Shown: positions 5,975 to 13,178, numbered from the stretch's first letter. The stretch is 19,518 nucleotides of DNA from Deltaproteobacteria bacterium (GCA_016203765.1 JACQMB010000150.1:1-19518), one strand, 5' to 3'. Program-made: numbers and translations. Notes: generated by a model from the letters alone, not told the origin.

Positions 5975-8255
5975 GGATTGGGTTGCACGAACTTGCACTA
6001 GTTAATCGAAACCGGATTGTCAAGACAAGCAAAAGAAAAATTCCCCAAACAAAAAGGGTCCGTGGTCCATGGTCCGTAGTCCGTAGTCCTCGGTCCGTAG
6101 TCCGTGGTCCAATCCGAAAACACCCCCCTCCCCCCGCAGTGCCGGAGGTTGTGGTCACCGCCGTGTTTTGGATGCCGGTGCTTCCCGTGAGCCCGCAGGT
6201 TGTTCCCGACAGCGTGGCGATGTCCTTCATGATTTCCAGCGCGTCGATTTTTCCGTATCCCCAGGTATTGTTCGGAAGCCCGGTGGTTCCGGTAAAGCTG
6301 TCGGTGGCGGCATTATCGGTGATGAGGGTTTTGACCTGGTTTGATGTCAGACACGGATTTTTTTGAAACATCAGCGCCACAATGCCGGCGACGTGCGGGG
6401 AGGACATCGAGGTTCCCTCGTTTTTAAAATGGTTGGCGTCGACCTTCCGGCCGGTGGCCACGGTATTGCTGGACGACATCGAAGCGACAATCGGCTCGCC
6501 GGGGGCGGCGATATCTGGTTTGGTCCGCCCGTCGGGGGTCGGGCCCAGACTGGAAAACAAAGAGATATTACTGACCGTCCCACCGGTGGCCCCCAGGCTG
6601 GTAAAATCGGTTCCCGAAGTGGCGGTTTGATTGTGGCTGGTTCCATTCGTATCCGTCCATGATTGCTTCGACATAAACGAGGCGGCCGCAATAAGTCCCG
6701 AGGCAGTGGCCGGAATGGTGATCGTCCGGTTGGAATCCCCCGCCACATAGGTATAGCCGAACGAGCCGGGACTCCTGCTGGTAAAACTGACCGTGCTGTT
6801 CCGGTCGGGCCAAATCCAGGCGTCCCCCGCGCAGGTCCCGCGAAAGATCACGTCAAAAGTCAACGCCTCGATTTGCGCATTGGTCACCGCGCTGGAAAAA
6901 GTGACGGTGGCCTGGGCGTGTTTCTTGCCGTTGTTGGCGTTGGTCGAGTCGGTAAAATCAACCGACAGGGTGACCGTCCCGGATGTCCCGGCCGCGCCGC
7001 TGGTGGTCGGACTGCTGTTGCCTGAGGAAACCGCCGCCATGTTGATCTGCCGCGTTTTGGCATCGGCATCATCGAAGGCATCCAGTTCCACCGTGCAGGT
7101 GGAGGCGGCATTGAGCCAGATATCGACGATCACCTGATCCCCCAACGTCCCCAGCGTGGAGCCGCTGCGCACCTCGAATTCAAAACCCTCGTCCGTGCCG
7201 CTGGTTACAGCCACCGCGGCATGGAGTCCGGCGTAGCGGTCAGCCCCGGTATCATTCGAGTTGAATCGCTCATTGCCGGCCGCGTTCACGATCGCGCGGC
7301 CGGGATGTTGATTGACCAGGTCGTTGAGAGAATCTTCCATCGAAGAGGTGTCGTCGTGCGCCCCGATCGAGGTCCCCAAGGAGAGATTGACCACCGCCGG
7401 TTGATTGAGGGTATCGGCCTTGTTAAAAACATAGCGGACATCATCGACGATGGTTGTCGATAAGTTGCCGCCGCTGTCGGCGTCGGTTTCCACGTTAAAG
7501 ACAAAAATAATATCGGCGCCGGGGGCCACCCCCTTGTAAGTGGAGTCGTCTCCCGCCGCGATCCCCGCCACGTGGGTGGCGTGGGAATCGGCGCTCCCTC
7601 CCGCCGTGGCGTTACAGGTTCCCGCGTCGATCCGGGCGGCGGCGCACTCCAGACCCGTTGATCCAGAAATTTCGGAAACGCCGGAACCGGTGGTGTTTTT
7701 ATCCCAGTAAAATTTTATGCGGGTGTTGCCGGAGGCATCGGTAAAATCGGCATGGTCATAGTCGGGCCGGGTATCATCCACAATGCCAATGATGACCCCG
7801 GAGCCGTCGTAGCGCTTGTCTAAATTGGTGCCGTTGTTGACATCATCCACGTTGGTCACCGTGCGGGCGGTATCCATTTTGGGAAGCAACGGTTTGCCGG
7901 CTTCGATATATCGAACCTCACTCCATCCGGCGACGGTTTCGATTTCTTCCAACGGAAGAGAGGCGGTCATGATGCGCGTTAGGAGTGTGCGCACCGTGCC
8001 GCCGAGTTCCTCAATCCGCGCGGCAATTTCTTTGGTTTGGGCGGGGTCGTAGACCTTGACGAAACAATCGACGAAAAGTCTGCCGTCCGGTGTTGCCGAG
8101 AGGGCCTTGGCCAGTCCGTAGTCCGTAGTCCGTGGTCCGTAGTCCCTTCCCTCTTTGGCCAGATGTTTAATGAGCGGATCAACCTTGGTGATTTTAGCGA
8201 AGGCAGGACCAGGGACCAACAGTAAAAAGAAAAAGGCCGCGTGTCGGAGGGACAT
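5892..8255 (-). CDS. Secreted subtilisin-like serine protease with C-terminal membrane tail
   Basis: A 787-residue S8 peptidase. Residues 1-20 are a signal peptide ending PGPAFA. Residues 55-125 look like an inhibitor-type propeptide. Catalytic elements: D160 in GIVDDT, H225 in DSHATHVAG (Ala replaces the usual Gly of HGTH), oxyanion N328 in VNAAGNE, and S616 in GTSMSSPH. Between N328 and S616 lies an insert of about 200 residues with beta-rich, Ser/Thr-rich sequence. The C-terminus has GGGGC (708-712), a repeat-encoded linker, a hydrophobic segment (LFVWGIFLLLVL) and Arg residues, resembling sorting tails of the MYXO/JDVT-CTERM kind, then an unusual 37-residue extension. ATG 8255 lies in a hairpin. 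Heptanucleotide repeats encode residues 37-47 and 714-733. Confidence 0.9.
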   Translation of the reverse strand: MSLRHAAFFFLLLVPGPAFAKITKVDPLIKHLAKEGRDYGPRTTDYGLAKALSATPDGRLFVDCFVKVYDPAQTKEIAARIEELGGTVRTLLTRIMTASLPLEEIETVAGWSEVRYIEAGKPLLPKMDTARTVTNVDDVNNGTNLDKRYDGSGVIIGIVDDTRPDYDHADFTDASGNTRIKFYWDKNTTGSGVSEISGSTGLECAAARIDAGTCNATAGGSADSHATHVAGIAAGDDSTYKGVAPGADIIFVFNVETDADSGGNLSTTIVDDVRYVFNKADTLNQPAVVNLSLGTSIGAHDDTSSMEDSLNDLVNQHPGRAIVNAAGNERFNSNDTGADRYAGLHAAVAVTSGTDEGFEFEVRSGSTLGTLGDQVIVDIWLNAASTCTVELDAFDDADAKTRQINMAAVSSGNSSPTTSGAAGTSGTVTLSVDFTDSTNANNGKKHAQATVTFSSAVTNAQIEALTFDVIFRGTCAGDAWIWPDRNSTVSFTSRSPGSFGYTYVAGDSNRTITIPATASGLIAAASFMSKQSWTDTNGTSHNQTATSGTDFTSLGATGGTVSNISLFSSLGPTPDGRTKPDIAAPGEPIVASMSSSNTVATGRKVDANHFKNEGTSMSSPHVAGIVALMFQKNPCLTSNQVKTLITDNAATDSFTGTTGLPNNTWGYGKIDALEIMKDIATLSGTTCGLTGSTGIQNTAVTTTSGTAGGGGCFRIGPRTTDRGLRTTDHGPRTLFVWGIFLLLVLTIRFRLTSASSCNPIHATQSARAFVEKNQTGNSPAVGQSSRR
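5962..5987. repeat. Tandem 12-bp direct repeat, 14-bp period
   Basis: gattgggttgca occurs at 5962-5973 and again at 5976-5987 with two bases between. On the minus strand this lies in the last codons of the protease and contains both candidate starts (ATG 5974, GTG 5998 just outside) of the CsbD-like gene. A 14-bp duplication shifts frame, so it may have created the overlapping start or altered the protease tail. Confidence 0.85.
6058..6113 (-). repeat. Heptanucleotide repeat, 8 units, in the protease 3' region
   Basis: Plus-strand units of GTCCGTA/GTCCGTG with variants (GTCCATG, GTCCTCG, last unit GTCCAAT), read on the minus, coding strand as GGACTAC/GGACCAC. It encodes the RTTDRGLRTTDHGPRT linker between GGGGC and the membrane segment of the protease. 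The orientation relative to transcription is the same as at the other two loci. Confidence 0.92.
8114..8146 (-). repeat. Heptanucleotide repeat, about 4.7 units, in the protease 5' region
   Basis: Plus-strand units GTCCGTA, GTCCGTA, GTCCGTG, GTCCGTA and a partial GTCCC; on the coding strand GGACTAC-type units. It encodes RDYGPRTTDYGL just after the signal peptide and before the propeptide-like domain. Confidence 0.92.
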
Positions 8256-8264
8256 GCGGCCTTT
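8221..8264 (-). terminator. Strong intrinsic-terminator-like hairpin overlapping the protease start codon
   Basis: On the minus strand, AAAGGCCGC pairs perfectly with GCGGCCTTT (8264-8256 with 8240-8232). After an A-C mismatch, TGTC pairs with GACA around a CCTCC loop. The stem is followed by TTTTTCTTTTT. This is a textbook intrinsic terminator shape for transcription coming from the upstream lipoprotein gene. However, the protease ATG (8255-8253) lies inside the stem, the SD-like AAAGG forms its 5' arm, and the T-run encodes the Phe/Leu core of the signal peptide. It could end the upstream transcript, attenuate it, or hide the protease start. Confidence 0.7.
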
Positions 8265-8288
8265 ATAAAGTCAAAACGTAGTTAAAAT

Positions 8289-8308
8289 CCAGTCTTTTTT
8301 AGGACTGG
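8289..8308 (-). terminator. Weak hairpin at the lipoprotein stop codon
   Basis: CCAGTC and GACTGG (6 bp) flank an 8-nt A-rich loop that includes the TAA stop of the lipoprotein gene; ATTTT follows on the minus strand. It is much weaker than the hairpin 25 nt further on and may only slow decay or transcription. Confidence 0.35.
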
Positions 8309-10605
8309 CCGGCGGACCCTTCGCCGTGAAATTCATCGTCCGCCTCGGGGGTTTCGGTTTCCTCCCCCGGCTCTTCCACCTCTTCCTCTTCCGGCACTTC
8401 CGCCGGCTCGGCCGCTCCCGTCACCTCCCCCATCACCACATCCTGTAAATCGGCCTTGTAGATGCCCGATTCGGTCGCCAGATAAACACGGTATTCGGCC
8501 TCTTCCTCGCGCGGGTCGGTTGAGTAGAGGACCGCCACGGAGCGGGCCTCCCCTTCCAAACCGTCGATGGCAACCTGGGTAAAACTCTCTCCCCCGTCGC
8601 GGCTGACATAAAAACCACCGGCGCCTGCGGCGTAGATGGTGCGCGGGTCATACGGATCAATGGCGACACTGTAGATGTTGCCTTCGAGTTTTCGCTCGCC
8701 GTTTACATAAACACCTTCACTGCCACCGACCACAACCGTGTCGGAGACAACCGCCACACTATTGGCATAGACGCCATCCAAAATCGGCGTTCCGTTTTTG
8801 AAAACGCCGATGGAGGTGGCGGCATAGACATCGGAACCAACAATCAAGACATCATTGACCACATGGGTGTCGGTCGGGTTGTTCTCCAGACCCTGCCAGG
8901 CCCCTTCACCGTCAATAAAGCCGTTAACGTCATCAAGCCAAAAAAGCCCCTTGTCCGTGGCGGCATACAACTTGTCCCCGGCCACCTCCAGATCACAGAA
9001 CTGACTCATGCTGACAATGTCATCGCGGGTGCGGCTTCTCCGGCCGGTCTGCTCCTTGCCGAAACAACTGGCATGCGTTCCTTCCTGGCCTTCGTCCCCC
9101 CACAGCAGCATCGAGGTCAGGGCCGTCCAATCCCCCTCCGGCTTCTTGTAGAGGATCACACCGGTGGTGGCAACAAACAAGGTTCCATCCGAGCCTTTGG
9201 TTGCCGCATTAACCGGGAAAGTTCCGATATCGTCGTTCATAAAATTAACGGTTAAAGCGCCGGTGAAATCATCAAAAGCCTTGAAAGGATCAAAAAAGTT
9301 AAATTGCGTCACGCCGGATACGGAATGATAGTAACTGATCTTCCCTTCGTTAAAACCGCCATGGTCCAATCCGATGTAAACGTCCGTGGCGCTGGCCGGA
9401 TCTTTCACCACCTTGACGGCCTTGGTCGGCGTTGTCCCCTCCTTGGTCAAAGAGGCCACGACAATCCCGGCCCCCTTGGAGCAGGGGGCCTCGCCCGCGG
9501 CGGTGACAAATTCAAGCTCCAGGCCCGACCGGGCCGCCATCGTGGTATCATCGCCATTCTCGCCGCCCGTCTCCACGGTTTTTAAAACTTCTCTGGTTTT
9601 GTTGTCGACCAGGCGGACCGAAGTAATATTGGAAGCGGTCATGCCCGAAATATTCCAGTTTATCTTGACCTCTTCACCGGAGAAAACGGGCGCGGCCGGC
9701 GCGGTGACCTGAATTTCGGAACAATCGACTTGCGCGACCGGGATTACCGGTTCTTCGGGTTCTTCCGGCTCTTCAATCATATAAACGGTTATGGTCTGCG
9801 TTTCGGTCTCATTCCCGAATGTTGCGGTCAAAGTGTAGGCCGTCTCTTCCGTCGGGGTAACCGAGGCACAGCCGGAAGCCGGATAACTCTCGGAGACTTC
9901 CCCTTCGTCCAAAGCCTGCTCCGTGCTTTCCGCGTCACAGGGAACAACGACCGGCTGATCCCCCGCCGAGCTGGCAATAGAAACCTGAGCCTCGTCTGGA
10001 ACAACGGTCCAGTGGAGTTTTGTTTCACTGCCGGCTTCAACTTCATCGTCTTCGGCGTAAAATTGTTGAATCGCCAAAGCCTGGGCGGATTCACGCACGG
10101 TCACCCGCACCGTTGCCTGACAGCTTTGCACCGCGGGGGTGCTTGCTCCCGGTTCGCCCTCTTCCCCTTCACCCTCTTCCTCTTCGGCCTTGCTCAAGGC
10201 CAGATGCATCCCCTCCGCCGCCTCCTCTTCCCCCTCCTGGGCTCCCTCCTCAACGGCCACGATGGAGGAGTTGAAAGCGGTCAAAATAAAAACCGTCGTC
10301 TCCTGAATATTGCTGACGGGGGTTTCTCCGCGGAACTGCTCGGTGGTTTCATAACGAAACGGATTATCGCCCCCGGCGGCGATCTCCACTTTGTCGGCCA
10401 GTTCCACCTCCCAAGCAAGGGTGGCAGCCCCGCCCCGCTCAACCTCCGAGGGAACAGCCGTAAAACTTTTGCAGAGAGGTTTTGAAAGCGAGGGAGGCAG
10501 TTCCGGCGGCTGCGTCGGCAGTACCCCGTCCGAACAGCCCAGGGCAAACAGCAAAAGCCCCGCGATCACTCCCCCAATGGAGTGTCTTCGATTTTTTGTT
10601 TTCAT
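8299..10605 (-). CDS. Large lipoprotein: three Ig-like domains, propeller repeats, acidic tail
   Basis: A 768-residue lipoprotein. Basic n-region MKTKNRR, hydrophobic core, then FALGC with Cys24 as the lipidation site and Ser at +2 (outer-membrane sorting in the E. coli rule). Three related Ig-like modules show a core Trp in ATLAW (W65), TKLHW (W199) and VKINW (W317). In the first, the loop before the last strand is expanded to about 45 residues rich in Glu/Gly (118-156). Residues about 405-725 carry propeller-like repeats (LFVATTGVILY, LYAATDKGLFWL, VYAATSIGVF, IYAAGAGGFYVSRDGGESF, VYLATESGIY), the fourth with a BNR/Asp-box (SRDGGESF). The last 36 residues are a Glu/Pro acidic tail. It starts 26 nt after the upstream gene, suggesting one transcript. 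Binding partner unknown. Confidence 0.85.
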   Translation of the reverse strand: MKTKNRRHSIGGVIAGLLLFALGCSDGVLPTQPPELPPSLSKPLCKSFTAVPSEVERGGAATLAWEVELADKVEIAAGGDNPFRYETTEQFRGETPVSNIQETTVFILTAFNSSIVAVEEGAQEGEEEAAEGMHLALSKAEEEEGEGEEGEPGASTPAVQSCQATVRVTVRESAQALAIQQFYAEDDEVEAGSETKLHWTVVPDEAQVSIASSAGDQPVVVPCDAESTEQALDEGEVSESYPASGCASVTPTEETAYTLTATFGNETETQTITVYMIEEPEEPEEPVIPVAQVDCSEIQVTAPAAPVFSGEEVKINWNISGMTASNITSVRLVDNKTREVLKTVETGGENGDDTTMAARSGLELEFVTAAGEAPCSKGAGIVVASLTKEGTTPTKAVKVVKDPASATDVYIGLDHGGFNEGKISYYHSVSGVTQFNFFDPFKAFDDFTGALTVNFMNDDIGTFPVNAATKGSDGTLFVATTGVILYKKPEGDWTALTSMLLWGDEGQEGTHASCFGKEQTGRRSRTRDDIVSMSQFCDLEVAGDKLYAATDKGLFWLDDVNGFIDGEGAWQGLENNPTDTHVVNDVLIVGSDVYAATSIGVFKNGTPILDGVYANSVAVVSDTVVVGGSEGVYVNGERKLEGNIYSVAIDPYDPRTIYAAGAGGFYVSRDGGESFTQVAIDGLEGEARSVAVLYSTDPREEEAEYRVYLATESGIYKADLQDVVMGEVTGAAEPAEVPEEEEVEEPGEETETPEADDEFHGEGSAGQS

Positions 10606-10631
10606 ATCCCTATCCCCTTTTCAATTTTTAC

Positions 10632-12941
10632 TTAAAATCGATATTTCAACGTAAAATCAACCCAGGCTTTGGCCCCCGCTCCTTCCGAGGCATCATTATA
10701 AACATTGTTTTGAGCCCCCCGCACAACGCCGAATTCGCCGCTCAACGGCCCCCGGGCCACGCCGATGGCGCCGCGATGCTGTGGTCTGGTAAAGCCGGCG
10801 GTGGCCGAAAGGGCATTATCCGTTTCGGCCGGTCCTTCCACGGGACGGTTCAAAGTACTTCCCGGCCGCTCAGCATCGGCCGACTGAATCTCATCCTTAA
10901 CCGAAAGCCACTTGAGCTGATAGGCCCCGTACACGCTGGTTCCCGAACCAAAATCATAGGCCAATTTGAACCCGCCGATCACCAACCCGATATCAGCGCC
11001 CCCCTCCTGATCCAAACCCCAATAGAGATCCAAAGACGGGGTAAAAGTAACCGGCGAATTGTCTCCGAAGGCCACCGTGGGGGCCAAGGTCAAATGGGGC
11101 GTAAAATATTCAGGCAGTTTGTTCCCGTCGCTGTAGATTAGTTCCAAGGCCATCATAGTGCCGCGATGCCAGCGGGTCTTGCTTTGGAGGGGATTAACCG
11201 CGACACCGCCGGTGACGGCATACGCCTTCCCTTCCAGGAGAGTCGGTTCTTCCTGAATAAGGTGCGACTCGCCCGCCCCGGCGTAGATATTGGCCGAGAC
11301 GGTCAGGGCATCGCTCGGCGCATATTGCGCCCCGCTTCGAATGCCGGCGGCCGGGTGATCGTAAATCGGGTTGACATCCTGAATGCCGACGTCGGCGGTG
11401 GCAAAGACGGTGGCTTTTTCCTGTTTTTGCGCCACGGCGTCTCTGAAATCGTTGTAAATTTTCTGCGCGGCCCAGGGATTGTCGGGGATGTTGGCGGCAT
11501 CGAACGGATAGGGAATCTTTTTCTCCTTGGCGATTGCCTTTAAGTCCTCTTCACTCATCCCGGAGGCCTCGATAAAGGCTTCTTTTTGGCCGGCCAGTTT
11601 GTCTTTGTAATCACCCAAAGTTAACCATCCCGGGTCGGGGGTAAACGAAGCCGGATCGGTTTTATTTTGATAGTCGTCGGGAAGTTTGTATTTGTTTTGG
11701 ATGGTCTTCAGCCTTTCATCCTTGGCCTTCATCATCTGATACATTGTCTCATCGGTTTGTCCCGACAGCATTGCCGCCAGTTGAACGGGTGCCCGCTTTG
11801 GATCATATTGAAACAGCGCTTTCATTCCCACCGATCTCTTTTCAAACGGAGATTGGGCCGTGATCACTGCCTCGTAAGATTTGGCTCCCTCCGTCACCAC
11901 CGAATCCCAGGCCGTTCGCATCTCTCCCGAAGTCGCCGCCCTGGCCAGATGGGGATAAACCACCGAATCCAAATAGATCCGGGCCGCCTTTTCGCCCCAG
12001 CGGGCGATCAACAGTTGTTCCAGCTTTTCGGCCTGGTCATTCGTGGCAATCAGATTGACCCCGGGCAGGCTGACCATCGTTCCGTTCAAGGCAAATCTCG
12101 ATTCAATGACGGCGTGGAGGTGGTTATTGTCTTTCGGGGCCCCCGCCGAGGCAGAACCGGTGGCAAAATGGGGATCGGAAGGAATGCCCAAATCTTTTCT
12201 CCAATCGGCGACAAGATGCCAGTTCACTTCCGCCCCTGGACTTTTATAAATAGGTCCCTTGATATCCGCCAACCCTCTCCAACCCATTTCTCCCGTGGGA
12301 GAAACGGAAGGGCCCATGCTCGCCAGGAGACCTCCTTGAACAGGGCTCTTCTCTGCTTCGTGAGCGGGCGGCGCTACCGGCTCTCTTTGAATATTTCCAT
12401 CACTGTCAAATTTAACTTCGACCGCATCCGCCGTCTCAGCAGGTTCAGGGGGAGGGGGAGGCGGCGGGGGAGGAGGCGGCGGAGGAGGCGGCGGCGGGGG
12501 TGTAACGGTGTTCGCCGCATTGTAAACGGCTTCCAGCGAGGCGCCGGTAGTGATGTTCAAGGCGCCGACCGAGCCGTGGACAATGGAATTGGGATCGATG
12601 AAAAGAGTTCTGCGCTCGGCTCTACTGCCGGTAAAAACTTGCGAGCCGGTGCCGCCTGCCGTCATGCGGGAGGCGTTCGTCAACGTTTGATTAACACATT
12701 CAGAGGAACTCTGCACGACGTTTCGATAAGCATCACTATGACAAACGCGGCCGGCTTCGGCGATAACGGCGCGCCCTGCCTCGGTTTGCGGATTTTTTGC
12801 GTCGATGGATTGTTCGCAACCCGTTTTTTTCCGCATGCTTGCGCGATTCCGCGGGTTGCCCGGACAGACATCCTCCTTCAGATGTTCAACGGTATCATGC
12901 CGAATATTCGGATGGACCCTAATTTCTCCGCCCGCAATCAT
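10632..12941 (-). CDS. Large protein with an 18-proline run and an outer-membrane-barrel-like C-terminus
   Basis: I do not recognise a family. From ATG 12941 it has 769 residues. AAAGGAGG ends 5 nt upstream and fixes this start; a GTG at 12962 in frame is upstream of that SD. No signal peptide is visible. Residues 1-100 hold four Cys (26, 42, 67, 82) with polar sequence. Residues 148-165 are 18 consecutive Pro. Residues 200-520 look mostly helical and soluble. From about 530 the sequence alternates polar and hydrophobic residues (ALTVSANIYAG, VYGAYQLKWLSV, GEFGVVRGA) and ends AWVDFTLKYRF, the aromatic-ended final strand that BAM recognises in outer-membrane barrels. It heads the lipoprotein-protease cluster. 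Confidence 0.75.
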   Translation of the reverse strand: MIAGGEIRVHPNIRHDTVEHLKEDVCPGNPRNRASMRKKTGCEQSIDAKNPQTEAGRAVIAEAGRVCHSDAYRNVVQSSSECVNQTLTNASRMTAGGTGSQVFTGSRAERRTLFIDPNSIVHGSVGALNITTGASLEAVYNAANTVTPPPPPPPPPPPPPPPPPPEPAETADAVEVKFDSDGNIQREPVAPPAHEAEKSPVQGGLLASMGPSVSPTGEMGWRGLADIKGPIYKSPGAEVNWHLVADWRKDLGIPSDPHFATGSASAGAPKDNNHLHAVIESRFALNGTMVSLPGVNLIATNDQAEKLEQLLIARWGEKAARIYLDSVVYPHLARAATSGEMRTAWDSVVTEGAKSYEAVITAQSPFEKRSVGMKALFQYDPKRAPVQLAAMLSGQTDETMYQMMKAKDERLKTIQNKYKLPDDYQNKTDPASFTPDPGWLTLGDYKDKLAGQKEAFIEASGMSEEDLKAIAKEKKIPYPFDAANIPDNPWAAQKIYNDFRDAVAQKQEKATVFATADVGIQDVNPIYDHPAAGIRSGAQYAPSDALTVSANIYAGAGESHLIQEEPTLLEGKAYAVTGGVAVNPLQSKTRWHRGTMMALELIYSDGNKLPEYFTPHLTLAPTVAFGDNSPVTFTPSLDLYWGLDQEGGADIGLVIGGFKLAYDFGSGTSVYGAYQLKWLSVKDEIQSADAERPGSTLNRPVEGPAETDNALSATAGFTRPQHRGAIGVARGPLSGEFGVVRGAQNNVYNDASEGAGAKAWVDFTLKYRF
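12447..12500. repeat. Polyproline-coding, G-rich low-complexity tract
   Basis: All 54 bases encode proline on the minus strand, with mixed ccc, ccg and cct codons. The plus strand is almost pure G with A and C interruptions and has several runs of three to five G, so it could form G-quadruplexes in single-stranded DNA. The mixed codons argue against simple slippage as the only origin. Confidence 0.9.
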
Positions 12942-12983
12942 GCAAGCCTCCTTTAGACTCACCCCAAAGGAAGCTCCCCCTTC

Positions 12984-13012
12984 ACTATAGGTATCGGCAA
13001 TCTTCCGAAAAA
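12984..13012 (-). promoter_or_regulatory. Candidate promoter for the surface-protein cluster
   Basis: On the minus strand, TATAGT (12989-12984) lies 17 nt from TTTTTC (13012-13007). The -35 is poor, but A-tracts on the same strand directly upstream (13025-13021 and 13038-13031, then 13048-13042) resemble an UP element. The -10 lies about 43 nt ahead of ATG 12941. Confidence 0.4.
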
Positions 13013-13030
13013 GTTGCGTGGTTTTTGCAC

Positions 13031-13100
13031 TTTTTTTTCACTTTTTTTCGGCACTTAAGGAAAGTAAAGTGATTTCAATGGGTTAGCGGTGCTTTTTTTT
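13031..13100. promoter_or_regulatory. Phased T-tracts in the divergent intergenic region
   Basis: T8 (13031-13038) and T7 (13042-13048) are spaced 11 bp apart, with another T8 at 13093-13100. The first two are in helical phase and should bend the DNA between the minus-strand surface cluster and the plus-strand toxin-antitoxin genes. Short CACTTT/AAAGTG inverted repeats lie between the tracts (13040-13071). Confidence 0.5.
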
Positions 13101-13178
13101 CGTGGAAAACCGGTTTCAGACCAGGATTTCCCCGATTTTGTTATTTTTCAAAAGGGGCAAATCTATTTGAATAAGGCG

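Noticed and set aside
6058..6113. Heptanucleotide tracts considered as a CRISPR array.
   Set aside because: Units are 7 bp in direct tandem with no spacers and no cas genes nearby.
8206..8219. Two heptamer-like units (GGACCAG, GGACCAA) on the plus strand, opposite in orientation to the other tracts.
   Set aside because: Only two imperfect units, explained by signal-peptide codons (VPGP).
4603..12500. Idea that the DHS-like enzyme modifies a translation factor needed for the 18-proline protein in the same cluster, as hypusine does in eukaryotes.
   Set aside because: Bacteria lack eIF5A, EF-P is modified by other enzymes, and the DHS-like protein has lost spermidine-binding residues. Co-location alone is too weak.
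11667..12956. A long open frame on the plus strand (429 codons) opposite the polyproline/barrel gene.
   Set aside because: It is Arg/His/Gly-rich, has no SD or recognisable domain, and exists only because the opposite GC-biased gene lacks certain codons.
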